Positions 44,993 through 53,477 of a stretch of 64,000 bases of DNA are shown piece by piece (positions within the stretch are counted from its first letter, which is position 1; every line of letters begins with the position of its first letter). The DNA lies in the NCBI GenBank assembly GCA_965204715.1, contig OZ242009.1:2914001-2978000 (forward strand), given 5' to 3'. Below the pieces are notes generated by a model. That model searched no databases. It was not told where the DNA came from and saw only the letters and a list, made by a program, of their open reading frames with translations. A program made the position numbers and the translations under genes. The DNA is from CATOSP01 sp965204715. Its GTDB lineage: Bacteria; Chloroflexota; Dehalococcoidia; Lucifugimonadales; UBA3495.

Positions 44993-46951
44993 TCATGCGT
45001 GGCAAGCGCCGTTGTGGTGGGCGCTGGGGGGCACGTCGAGCGCCGGGTTGGTGTCGAAGAAGCCCACCGGCTTGAGACTGAACCCGCAGTAGGCCACCGG
45101 CGAGATTGGCCAGTCCTCCGGGCGCGGGACGTGATGGTAACCAAGGGTGTACCACAGGACCAGGTCGGTGTCTTCCACGTTGCGGTCATTCTTCGTGTAT
45201 TCGGGCAGGCCCGCGCCGCCGGGGTGCTGATTGGGGTAGGGGCCGGTTGCCGACAGTTCCCCGGGGGCGTAGGGCGTGACCCACAGGTGTTTGGTCATGA
45301 ACCCGGCCCGCTGGATTATGCTGGCGCTGGGGTGGGCGAAGGGAAGGATGTTTTCGCCGGGCATCAACTTGTAGCCCACAGGCCGTCCCAGCGCATTCTT
45401 GACCGAAGGGTTGGATACCACCCAGTAGCGGCCGGTCATGGGGTCAATCACCCGTTGGGCTTCCAGTTCGCTCCTCAGGGGTGTGGCTTCAGCGTAGAAG
45501 GCGTTGCCGTGAGGATTGTCCGGCCCGATGGGTTCGGCCACCGTGTTCACCTCGTGAACGGTGTTGGCCTCTCCATCCACGCTCATGTCCAGGCGGAAGT
45601 TGAAGAAGTGCTGGTGAATATGGGCGTTCAACCGGGGGGCGACGATGGTGCCGTACCTGGGTGTCTCTCCCTCGGCAATGCCCGCAGTATTGATGATGCC
45701 GGTCAGTTTTATCTCCAACTGGATTGACCCGTCCTGGTAGAAGTACCAGAAGAACCCGTATTCGTAGTTGCCCACCGTGGCGATGCTGGAAATGACCAAT
45801 CTCCGGGAGCGCCGGACCTCCACCTGGCCGGTGCGCCAGTCCGTGTGCTTCCACAGGATGCCGTAGTCCTCCTCGTGCATGCAGCTGGCGTTGGGTATGG
45901 TGAAGGCCCCGCCCCGGCCTGTGTTCAGGTCGGCGTCGAAGTAGTGAATCTCGCCGAGGCAATCGCAGCCGAGGGCCAGGGAATTGGTCAGGGAACCTAT
46001 TCCGTACTCGCCCGCGTCGAATGCGTTCTTGCGGTAGTGGTCTGTGCCGGGGTCGCCATAGGGTACGACCATGTCCGACAGGGCGGCCCGGTACAGAATG
46101 GGACGGATTCTGCCCTGGTCCTCGTAGCCTACGTTGTACAGCACCAGCCCTTCACGGGGAGTGAAGCCAATCCGCAGATGCCACTTCTGCCAGGCGACGC
46201 TGTGGCCGTCCACGGTGAAACTGGGACCCTCCGGCTGGGTGATTTCCAGGGGTTTCAGGTCCTGCCGGAACTCGCCGGCGAACTCCGCGGCGTAATTGCC
46301 GGGGTTGGGAGGCAATGGCATCACTCCGTAATCGTCGATCCGCATCACCTCCATCTTGTTCAGGTCCACCAGGGCGCTCAGCCCCTCTATGGGACGCGCG
46401 TAGCCATTGTCGGTGGGGCTGGACCGGAGGAAGTTCCGGGTGAGGGCCAGACGGCGGCCCTCCTCGTCGGCGAACCCGTAGTAGCCGGCCGACCAGGGGT
46501 CCACCATGACCAGGTCCGGGTCTGAAATGCCGCGTTTCTCGAGCGCTGCCCGGAAGCCGGGGTTGGCCCTTACGATGGCTTCGCACTCGGAGAACTCATC
46601 GAACATTATCCGCGGCTGGACGCCGGGGACCTCATTCCAGCCGGTGACCCGCCCCTCGTTGAGGGAAACAATCGCCTCGTACGTAGCTTCCTCTTCATTG
46701 TCCAGGACCACCAGGAAGGCGTCCCGCCGGATGGAGTCGCCGCGCCTGAAGTTGAGGACTTCTTTCTTCTCCGGCTCTTTCAGGACGACGGTCTCAAACC
46801 GCACCCTTTCCCCCAACTGGCGGTGTTTCTGGTAGTGTTTCTTGAGGATACTGGCGGCCTCGACAATCTCCTCAGCCGTCAGCGGGTCCAGGGGATGGGA
46901 GACGGCCTGACGGGTTCCTGTGTCCGGGCGTTTCTCGGCCGGGATAGCCAT
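44993..46951 (-). CDS. copper amine oxidase (primary-amine oxidase)
   Basis: A 652-residue quinoprotein that oxidises primary amines to aldehydes, releasing ammonia and peroxide. The topaquinone-forming Tyr396 lies in VGNYEYGFFW (consensus NY[DE]Y), and the copper ligands in HIHQHFFNFRLDMSVDG. The catalytic-base region YGDPGTDHYRKNAFDAGEYG and NxxHxHxH-like context are in order. No signal peptide is visible, so it is probably cytoplasmic. The start at 46951 (MAIPAEKRPD) has AGGAGG six bases upstream and is preferred to one 23 codons earlier. Single gene; 44817-44992 shows no feature. Confidence 0.94.
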   Translation of the reverse strand: MAIPAEKRPDTGTRQAVSHPLDPLTAEEIVEAASILKKHYQKHRQLGERVRFETVVLKEPEKKEVLNFRRGDSIRRDAFLVVLDNEEEATYEAIVSLNEGRVTGWNEVPGVQPRIMFDEFSECEAIVRANPGFRAALEKRGISDPDLVMVDPWSAGYYGFADEEGRRLALTRNFLRSSPTDNGYARPIEGLSALVDLNKMEVMRIDDYGVMPLPPNPGNYAAEFAGEFRQDLKPLEITQPEGPSFTVDGHSVAWQKWHLRIGFTPREGLVLYNVGYEDQGRIRPILYRAALSDMVVPYGDPGTDHYRKNAFDAGEYGIGSLTNSLALGCDCLGEIHYFDADLNTGRGGAFTIPNASCMHEEDYGILWKHTDWRTGQVEVRRSRRLVISSIATVGNYEYGFFWYFYQDGSIQLEIKLTGIINTAGIAEGETPRYGTIVAPRLNAHIHQHFFNFRLDMSVDGEANTVHEVNTVAEPIGPDNPHGNAFYAEATPLRSELEAQRVIDPMTGRYWVVSNPSVKNALGRPVGYKLMPGENILPFAHPSASIIQRAGFMTKHLWVTPYAPGELSATGPYPNQHPGGAGLPEYTKNDRNVEDTDLVLWYTLGYHHVPRPEDWPISPVAYCGFSLKPVGFFDTNPALDVPPSAHHNGACHA

Positions 46952-47051
46952 GCTGACCTCCTGAAGGCGGTCCTGGATGCCAGGGCAGACCTGGCGCCCT
47001 GGTGCCGTTGACGGTAGCACCGGCAGTGTTGAGGGTCAAGAATCCACGCCA

Positions 47052-47070
47052 TGCGGCAAGGCTTGCCGCA
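47052..47070. repeat. 19-bp palindrome upstream of the amine oxidase
   Basis: TGCGGCAAG-G-CTTGCCGCA, a perfect 9-base inverted repeat with a one-base centre, 101 bp upstream of the amine oxidase start. It could be an operator for that gene. Confidence 0.4.
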
Positions 47071-47161
47071 CAGGGCGCATACAGACCGGCCCCGCCCGGC
47101 AGCCCGGCCGCCGATGGCCGGAGTTGGACCACACGGCGGACCGCCGCCCACGAAACTGAAG

Positions 47162-47188
47162 GCGGCGCATGGGCCACCCATGCGCCGC
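47162..47188 (-). terminator. strong hairpin after BNR gene 2
   Basis: A 12-base perfect stem GCGGCGCATGGG (47162-47173) with 47177-47188 and a 3-base loop, 36 bp beyond the stop of the minus-strand BNR gene. No T-run. The other BNR gene has the same arrangement at 28924-28955. Confidence 0.6.
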
Positions 47189-47223
47189 TTGCCGTTCTGA
47201 AGCTGGGGAGCCCCGGTCAGCGT

Positions 47224-48195
47224 TTAATTGGGGACCCAGGCCATTGCGCCAACCTCGGTGAATTCCCGGTCCAGCTTCTGCCAGGAGTCTCCGGCGTCAC
47301 TGCTGGAATAAAGCTCGCCCATGAGGCTGGATGCCAGGACAAAATCGGGGTCTGCGGGGTGAGTGGCGAAACCCCAGATGTTGGAGTTCGGGTCCACCGG
47401 CAGGGGCCGCCTCTCCCAGGTCTGGCCGCCGTCGGTGGAGCGGTGGATGGCCCCCGCGCCGCCGATGGCCGTGTCGCCGACGGCAGAGAAGATCACGTTG
47501 GGGTCTCCGGGCTTGACGGCAACGCCCCGGCTGTATGGCAGGACAAACTGGTCGGTCCTGACCACGGACTGCCAGCTCTCGCCCATGTCGGTGGTGGAGT
47601 AGATTTCGCGGGGAGTGCTGACTAGCACCCTGTTGGGTTGCCCCGGGCTGATCGTCATGCCGTGGATGTCGGGGTTCACGCCGCCGTCGATCTGGACCCA
47701 GGTGTCGCCGCCGTCCAGACTGCGGTATATGCCGTCCACCTCGACCCCGGCCCAAACGGTCCGGTGGTCACTCGGATCGACCATCAGACCGGTCACCATG
47801 GGAGGGCCGATATGGCATTCCTGCGCCATTTGGACGGACAGTTTGCTCCAACTGTGGCCGCCGTCTTTAGACCGGAAAAGGGCGGCAGGCTTGATGCCAA
47901 CAAAGATGGTCTCGGTGTCCTGGGGGTCGATGGCTATCGACCAGATGGGGACTCCGTCCATGGGCGACCACAGCTTCTCCCATGTCGCACCCTTATCTTC
48001 ACTGCGGCATATACCGTAGTCCGACCCCGCCAGGATGCGGTCCGGGTTGTCCGGGTAGACGGCCAACGCCCGGACCTGGCAGCCGAGGGGGAACGGCTCC
48101 CTGATCCTGTTCCAGTTGTCTCCACCGTCGGGGCTGTGCCAGACGCCACCTCCGAAACCCGTTGCTCCCACGCAGATACTATAGTCCTTTCCCAT
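47224..48195 (-). CDS. BNR-repeat beta-propeller protein, paralogue of 27931
   Basis: A 323-residue Asp-box propeller: SPDGGDNWNRI, SEDKGATWEKL, SKDGGHSWSKL, SLDGGDTWVQI, STDGGQTWERR and SSDAGDSWQKL. It aligns over its full length with the protein at 27931, sharing for example VDPSD/VDPVD, VNPDIHGM and STPREI. There is no signal peptide. Function unknown; both copies stand among catabolic genes. It is divergent from the Gfo/Idh/MocA gene at 48430, with a 234-base gap that shows no clear promoter. Confidence 0.85.
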   Translation of the reverse strand: MGKDYSICVGATGFGGGVWHSPDGGDNWNRIREPFPLGCQVRALAVYPDNPDRILAGSDYGICRSEDKGATWEKLWSPMDGVPIWSIAIDPQDTETIFVGIKPAALFRSKDGGHSWSKLSVQMAQECHIGPPMVTGLMVDPSDHRTVWAGVEVDGIYRSLDGGDTWVQIDGGVNPDIHGMTISPGQPNRVLVSTPREIYSTTDMGESWQSVVRTDQFVLPYSRGVAVKPGDPNVIFSAVGDTAIGGAGAIHRSTDGGQTWERRPLPVDPNSNIWGFATHPADPDFVLASSLMGELYSSSDAGDSWQKLDREFTEVGAMAWVPN

Positions 48196-48429
48196 TACAA
48201 TAACCCCTCCTCAGGATGTGTTTCCCGTTTCCATGACATCAACGCTCACCGTATACGTAAGTATACCCTGTTTTTCGCGCGATTTTGAGTCCCACCGCGG
48301 ATGCCGGTCGCCGCCTGCGAGGGGTTGACCTGCGAAGAGTTGAAATGAGTGATATTCTGATCGTGTTCAGCGTCGAGGGCAGTTGGAACCGCGGAGTATT
48401 GGCCGGAGTATTGACTGAGGAGGCTACTG

Positions 48430-49467
48430 ATGGCAGACGAACAGATTCGCGTGGGACTCATCGGGGCGGGCGGAAATGTGAGGGCACGCCACATTCCCGG
48501 ATTTCTGGGGGTTGAAGACTGCGAGATCGTGGCGGTGGCCAACCGGAGTATCGAATCGGGAAGGGCCGTAGCCGACCAATTCAACATCCCGAAGGTATAC
48601 GGGAATTGGCGGGAGTTGCTGGAGGACGACAGCATCAACGCGGTGTGCATCGGCACCTGGCCCTACATGCACCGCACCATGACGCTGGCATCGCTGGAAG
48701 CAGGCAAGCACGTGCTTACGGAGGCCCGCATGGCGTCGGACGCGGCGGAAGCCCGCGATATGCTCAACGCTTCCAGGTCCCATCCCGAGCTGGTCTGCCA
48801 GCTGACGCCCACGTCCACCAGCTACACCATCGACAACGTACTCAAACGTCTTATCGACGACGGGTACCTGGGCGAGTTGCTGTCGGTGGACTTCACCTCA
48901 CTGCAAAACAACTTTGCCGACCGTGACAGCCCCCTGCACTGGCGGCAGGACCGGGCGTTGAGCGGCCATAACACCCTGAACATTGGGGCATCCTATGAGT
49001 CGATGATGCGCTGGCTCGGGCGGGGCAACCGGGTAATCGCCATGTCCAAGGTGCACGTTCCATACCGGCAGGACGAGAAGGGGCATCTTACCTCAGTGAC
49101 CATTCCCGACCACATCGATATTCTGTACGAGTTGGCCAACGGGGCCCAGGTGCACATGCAGATGAGTGCCACTTCCGGGTTGAATGGCGGCAACCACATC
49201 TGGATGTTCGGGACCGAGGGGACGATTCATGTTGATCCCCAGCGCCGGGTCTGGGCCGGAAGGCGCGGAGACCCGGAACTGGCGGAGGTGCCCAACCCGC
49301 CGGAAACTCAGGCCAGGTACAGGGTGGAGGAACAGTTCACCAACGCCATACGGGGCAGGGAACAGGTGGACATGGTGGCCTTCGAGACCGGTGTCCACTA
49401 CATGGAGTGGACCGAGGCGGTGTACCGGAGCGCCATGACGGGACAGGCGGTGTACCTGCCTCTTTAA
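48430..49467 (+). CDS. Gfo/Idh/MocA-family oxidoreductase
   Basis: A 345-residue NAD(P)-dependent dehydrogenase. The Rossmann motif is VGLIGAGGNVRARHIPGFLG; then IVAVANRSIESGRAVADQF, the cofactor region VCIGTWPYMHRTMTLASLEA with the usual K replaced (GKHVLTEARMA in place of EKP), and the second domain with FGTEGTIHVDPQRRVW. It should oxidise or reduce a sugar-like or cyclitol substrate; which one is unknown. GGAGG lies before ATG 48430. It is followed by 175 bp without a gene and then IS66 copy 2. Confidence 0.9.
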   Translation: MADEQIRVGLIGAGGNVRARHIPGFLGVEDCEIVAVANRSIESGRAVADQFNIPKVYGNWRELLEDDSINAVCIGTWPYMHRTMTLASLEAGKHVLTEARMASDAAEARDMLNASRSHPELVCQLTPTSTSYTIDNVLKRLIDDGYLGELLSVDFTSLQNNFADRDSPLHWRQDRALSGHNTLNIGASYESMMRWLGRGNRVIAMSKVHVPYRQDEKGHLTSVTIPDHIDILYELANGAQVHMQMSATSGLNGGNHIWMFGTEGTIHVDPQRRVWAGRRGDPELAEVPNPPETQARYRVEEQFTNAIRGREQVDMVAFETGVHYMEWTEAVYRSAMTGQAVYLPL

Positions 49468-49642
49468 GCCGCCAAGTTGAGCTCCTGTTGATGCGGAGGG
49501 GCGCACGTGGGAATGAGGGGGGCACCCAGGAATGTAGATCTCGTCCCCGTGAGTCCATCTTGCCATTGACCCAATCGACACCAAAAAGAATTCCGCCGTC
49601 GGGTGGTGACATGCGTATCTCGACCTACCGGGCTTTCGGGTC

Positions 49643-51096
49643 GTAACTGTTCAGGGTTGAGGGGAAATGAGCAACTGGCGGCATTCGAGGAAGGGATTCA
49701 GGCCCTTGGCCCGCCAGGTTCCAAAGAGGGAGGCCAAGACCATTTTGCTGTCGCTGCCCTGTTGGGAGCGGGTCCCGCCGCTGATTTTACGGCTGATCAC
49801 CAGGTGGCGCAGGCTCCGTTCAGCGGCATTGTTGTCAGATGGCGTCTCCGGATGCGATACGAAGACGAACAGTTCTTTGATGTGCCGTTCTATCCGCCGG
49901 CATAGCTTGGCTTGCACCGCCAGCGGGTCTTCCAGAAAAGGCAGGCACAGCGCCAGCAGCCGCTGCTCCAAGACCAACTGCCCGCGTGACGGTGGCCGCC
50001 TTCCCGCAGCAGCCCACGCCCGGGCCTTGGCGTAGAGCTTCTTTACCCCCTTTGCCCACCGGGCCAGCCCGCCGTCTTCCGGGTGCAATTCCTTCAGCGT
50101 GTGAATGTCCCGCAGCAGGTGGACCCAACATCTCTGTTTGAGTCCGGGGTGGTGGTGGTAAGCTGCGTAGAAGTCACTCACCAGAATCCCTTCGAAGGAC
50201 TCGCCCAGGACCTCGTCCACCACCTCCCCGCCCCGGCCCCGGCGCAGGAAGAACCGCTCCTTGGGCGTGCTGAAAGTCCAGACGTAGCCGTTTTTCCCGT
50301 TCTCCCGCCAACCCGTCTCATCGGCGTGAACCACCGGGCTGGAACGGATGCGCTCCAGGACCTGGCCCACTTCCGGTCCTCCCTGCCGGGCAACCTGCTG
50401 GACCGCCCGGACGATGGCCCCAACGCTCAGTTGCAACTGATGGAACACCCGCAGATACCATTGGATGGTCCTCAGGGGCAGCCGTCCCTCTTCCCGCAGG
50501 GTCACCATCAGGCTCACCAGATTGGTTCCAAGGCGTTGGCGGCCCGCGGCCAGACCTTGCAGAGGGTCCTGGGGCAGCCGCCGCTTCCGGCACAACGGAC
50601 AGGTCCGGGCTATGAATACATGCTCTGTGACTTCCGCCGGGGCTGCCGGAATGTCTATGACTTCCCGGGTCCGCTGCACCCAGCCCCCGGCGAGAGCGGT
50701 ATGGCATTCGGGGCAATACTCCGGGGCGTGGACCACCCGCCCGGTGGGTTCCATCCGCAACCGGGCGAAGCCGTGGGGCCGCTTCTTTCGCGGCTTCTTT
50801 TCGTCCGCCGCCGGCTTCTTGCGCCTGGCAGCAGGCTTATGCCCCGGCATCCTGGCCCCCGGCCCGCCACCGGACAACCGGGCTTCCAAGCCCTCCACCC
50901 GCTGGCTCAGTTCGGTGATGATCCCCTGTTGTTCGGCAATGACTGCCAGCAGGGTTTCCCGGCTTGCCTTGGTCAGGTCCAGTCCTGTTTCCATTGTCCT
51001 TTTATGCCACAGCCAGCCCACCGGCGCCAGTGTCTTTCAGCGGAATCGTAGAACCGCCGGCCCGGTAAATTCGCCTCATCAAGTCTGAACAGTTAC
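49643..51096. mobile_element. IS66-family insertion sequence, copy 2
   Basis: 1454 bp, the same length as copy 1, with the same ends GTAACTGTTCAG/CTGAACAGTTAC and its own perfect 8-bp target duplication TTCGGGTC (49635-49642 and 51097-51104). By eye it differs from copy 1 at about 10 bases, nine of which lie in some 180 bp of the transposase gene (31600-31780 in copy 1). It is inserted between the Gfo/Idh/MocA gene and the SNF2 helicase gene of the defence-like operon. Confidence 0.96.
49651..50994 (-). CDS. IS66-family transposase (copy 2)
   Basis: A 447-residue DDE transposase, all but identical to the product of 31097-32440, with the same zinc-binding and DDE motifs (VVHADETGWRENGKNG, SDFYAAYHHHPGLK, NNAAERSLRHL). 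ATG 50994 has AAAGGA upstream. Intact, so this copy may be able to supply transposase for both elements. Confidence 0.94.
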   Translation of the reverse strand: METGLDLTKASRETLLAVIAEQQGIITELSQRVEGLEARLSGGGPGARMPGHKPAARRKKPAADEKKPRKKRPHGFARLRMEPTGRVVHAPEYCPECHTALAGGWVQRTREVIDIPAAPAEVTEHVFIARTCPLCRKRRLPQDPLQGLAAGRQRLGTNLVSLMVTLREEGRLPLRTIQWYLRVFHQLQLSVGAIVRAVQQVARQGGPEVGQVLERIRSSPVVHADETGWRENGKNGYVWTFSTPKERFFLRRGRGGEVVDEVLGESFEGILVSDFYAAYHHHPGLKQRCWVHLLRDIHTLKELHPEDGGLARWAKGVKKLYAKARAWAAAGRRPPSRGQLVLEQRLLALCLPFLEDPLAVQAKLCRRIERHIKELFVFVSHPETPSDNNAAERSLRHLVISRKISGGTRSQQGSDSKMVLASLFGTWRAKGLNPFLECRQLLISPQP

Positions 51097-51136
51097 TTCG
51101 GGTCAAGCGAGTTGACAAACTGGGGAGCCATCTGTT

Positions 51137-52930
51137 TCATGACGTATCCTGACTGCCACGATGTTGGTAGAAATTTTCCAACCCGAACAGGCCGAACAGT
51201 TCGTCGGCAGACAGAGACTTACCCAGGTCGATAGTTACGTCGTCCACGAGTTGGTCAAACAACTCCTGCTTGCTCTCCAATGTCCGGTCAATGCGCTCCT
51301 CTATTGTGTCTATGCAGGAATACTTGAACACGTGCACCGGCATCGACTGCCCGTAACGGTGGCTTCGGTCTTCGGCCTGGCGTTCCACCGCCGGGTTCCA
51401 CCAACGGTCGAGGTGAAATACATAGGAGGCTTCCTGGAGGTTAAGGCCCACCCCGCCGGCCCTCAGTGAAACGATTAGCGCCTTGTGCCGGTCACAATTT
51501 CGAAAACTGCGTATGACGTCTCGCCTGTCCTCCAGCGAAAGCTCCCCTGTGAATGTCAAAGGGTCGAACTCGCGCAATACACCCGCCATGGCGTCAACAC
51601 CAAACCCGTTGCTGACGTACTGAGAAAAAACTATGGCCCTGTGACCCTGTAGGGCCAGGGACTCCATTCTTCGCCGAATGTCTTCAAACTTGCTGGACTC
51701 TCCGGTTTCCGGCTCGGCGTTGCAAATCTGTTTCAGCCGCTGGATCAATTCCAAAACGTGCTGCACCCTTACATCCGCCCCTAACTCTCGCAGATATACG
51801 ATGCCTTCCCGCTCCGCCCGGTTATACCTACGTCGCTGGTTGGGCAGTAGTTCGATGGACAACTTGGTGGTCAGCTTGGGCGGAAGGTCTTCAAGCACAT
51901 CGGCCTTCTTCCGCCTCATTTGCAATTCCCGATGTCTCTCTCGCAGATTGAGACCGGGGGAGTAGTGGTCTTGAGAAATCAGTTCCCCGTGATCCACGAA
52001 CTCTATGATGGACGCCAACTCTTCCTCATTGTTCTCCAGTGGCGTGCCCGTCAGTGCCCATGAACGGTTGCGCTTCAGTCCCTTCACGGCAACGCTAGTA
52101 GGGTTGCGGTTCTTGATACGCTGGGCTTCGTCCGCAACCAGGATGCCCCAGATCTTCTTTCGTACCGTAGACTGTAAATTGTCGGTGAAATCTGCCCTTA
52201 GGGTGTCGTAACTGACTATCCCAACGTGGACTTCGCTTATCCATTGCCACGCCCGGTCACTGGGAGAGCCACGAATGACCATCACCCTAAGCTCCGGTGC
52301 CCACTTGAGCAATTCCTGTCGCCATTGGTCCAAGACCGACGCGGGAGCAACCACCAGTACATTCTCCAAAACCCGCTGCACAATCAGAATCCGCAACGCC
52401 GCGATTACCTGGATAGTCTTACCTAACCCCATATCATCTGCCAGCAGCAACTTGTCACTGCTGATCAGTGTTCGGACTCCGTCCAGTTGGAACGGCATTA
52501 ACTCACCGGCCCAGGTCAGGACCGAATGGGGACCGGGCAGCAACGAGTTAAGGGGAGGTGAGAGTACCAGCCGCAGACGGGCGGCAAGGGGTGTTCTTGC
52601 GCGTGGGCTTGTGGCTGGAGGATTACCGACGCCGGCAGACTCGGAGCGGTTTCGACGACCAGGATCGGATGGCATTTCTCCTTGGACACCCGTCGCCGGA
52701 GTCAGAACTACCGATGTAACCGGCTCCGGGACGGCTTCCGCCTCAGGGAAAAGGGCAACTACGTCAGTAGGCAAATCAATACTACATGGCGTATGCCGCA
52801 CGCTCGGCTGCTGGACCGGGGCCAGCGGCACAGTGCGGACCGGCTGCGGCTTCAATGGCGGCCGCAACGGAATCCACCTTCGCTGGTGCGACGTCGGAGC
52901 GCCGGTCAGCCAGTTTGGCAGCAGCTTCAC
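51137..52930 (-). CDS. SNF2-family DEAD/DEAH helicase, last gene of five-gene operon
   Basis: A 597-residue Swi2/Snf2 ATPase. A 130-residue Pro-rich, poorly ordered N-terminus precedes the motor: motif I ADDMGLGKT (165-172), ADEAQRIKN (motif II, DEAQ), ALTGTPLENN (motif III), then VFSQYVSNGFG, LRAGGVGLNLQ and HRYGQ (motifs IV-VI). It should translocate on or remodel DNA. The GTG start overlaps the stop of the preceding gene by 4 bp (GTGA). With the DUF2791-like genes upstream it resembles the helicase of Shango-type or BREX type 2 systems. The right IS66 copy ends 41 bp from its stop. Confidence 0.88.
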   Translation of the reverse strand: MKLLPNWLTGAPTSHQRRWIPLRPPLKPQPVRTVPLAPVQQPSVRHTPCSIDLPTDVVALFPEAEAVPEPVTSVVLTPATGVQGEMPSDPGRRNRSESAGVGNPPATSPRARTPLAARLRLVLSPPLNSLLPGPHSVLTWAGELMPFQLDGVRTLISSDKLLLADDMGLGKTIQVIAALRILIVQRVLENVLVVAPASVLDQWRQELLKWAPELRVMVIRGSPSDRAWQWISEVHVGIVSYDTLRADFTDNLQSTVRKKIWGILVADEAQRIKNRNPTSVAVKGLKRNRSWALTGTPLENNEEELASIIEFVDHGELISQDHYSPGLNLRERHRELQMRRKKADVLEDLPPKLTTKLSIELLPNQRRRYNRAEREGIVYLRELGADVRVQHVLELIQRLKQICNAEPETGESSKFEDIRRRMESLALQGHRAIVFSQYVSNGFGVDAMAGVLREFDPLTFTGELSLEDRRDVIRSFRNCDRHKALIVSLRAGGVGLNLQEASYVFHLDRWWNPAVERQAEDRSHRYGQSMPVHVFKYSCIDTIEERIDRTLESKQELFDQLVDDVTIDLGKSLSADELFGLFGLENFYQHRGSQDTS

Positions 52931-53466
52931 GAGTCGAATGCTTCCTGAATACCCTGGGCAGCGCGCTCAAAGGGTTCAATCAGCAGTTGGCGCTGCCCAA
53001 GGAGTTCTACGGTCTGGGCTGTCACTGAACCGGGAGCGGGCAAACCGTTAGTCCAATACAGGATTAAGCACTCGGATAATCGTTGTGCTTTTTCCGATGG
53101 CACCACAGCCGCGGAGTCTTTGGATGCCACACGGCACAGGGGAATTTCCGGGCGTATGTTATCGGAAAATACCGCTGGAGGCGTTTCCTCCGCCAGCGAA
53201 AATATTACGTCGGCTTGGTTGCTGGCTGCTTCAAACAAAGCCCTGGTCAAGGCGTACACGGAACGACTCCGGGCGTGTCCCGGCCGCCACAGCACACCGG
53301 AGCGAAGGTTGATCCTGGTGAAAGTGAACTCAATCGGTTCTCCTCGAGCCGACATAATGAACAAAGCGCCGCGTATTCCCCTTCCATCCGGTTCGTCAAT
53401 GAATCGCAGGAAACCCGCCACACCGGAGGGTTCGCCCTCGCCCAGGTCACGGAATGGTATAGGCAA
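52927..53466 (-). CDS. unknown protein, fourth gene of the operon
   Basis: A 179-residue protein, MPIPFRDLGEGEPSGVAGFL..., with text RGALFIMSARGEPIEFTFTR INLRSG and SRSVYALTRALFEAASNQAD. The C-terminal half is mostly helical. I recognise no family. It follows the ATPase gene by 11 bp and overlaps the helicase gene by 4 bp, so it is made in step with both and probably belongs to the same complex. Confidence 0.78.
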   Translation of the reverse strand: MPIPFRDLGEGEPSGVAGFLRFIDEPDGRGIRGALFIMSARGEPIEFTFTRINLRSGVLWRPGHARSRSVYALTRALFEAASNQADVIFSLAEETPPAVFSDNIRPEIPLCRVASKDSAAVVPSEKAQRLSECLILYWTNGLPAPGSVTAQTVELLGQRQLLIEPFERAAQGIQEAFDS

Positions 53467-53477
53467 CGCAGCGGTCC

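Noticed and set aside
47224..48195. True sialidase
   Set aside because: Only Asp-box repeats are seen; the Arg triad, Tyr/Glu pair and FRIP motif are not visible.
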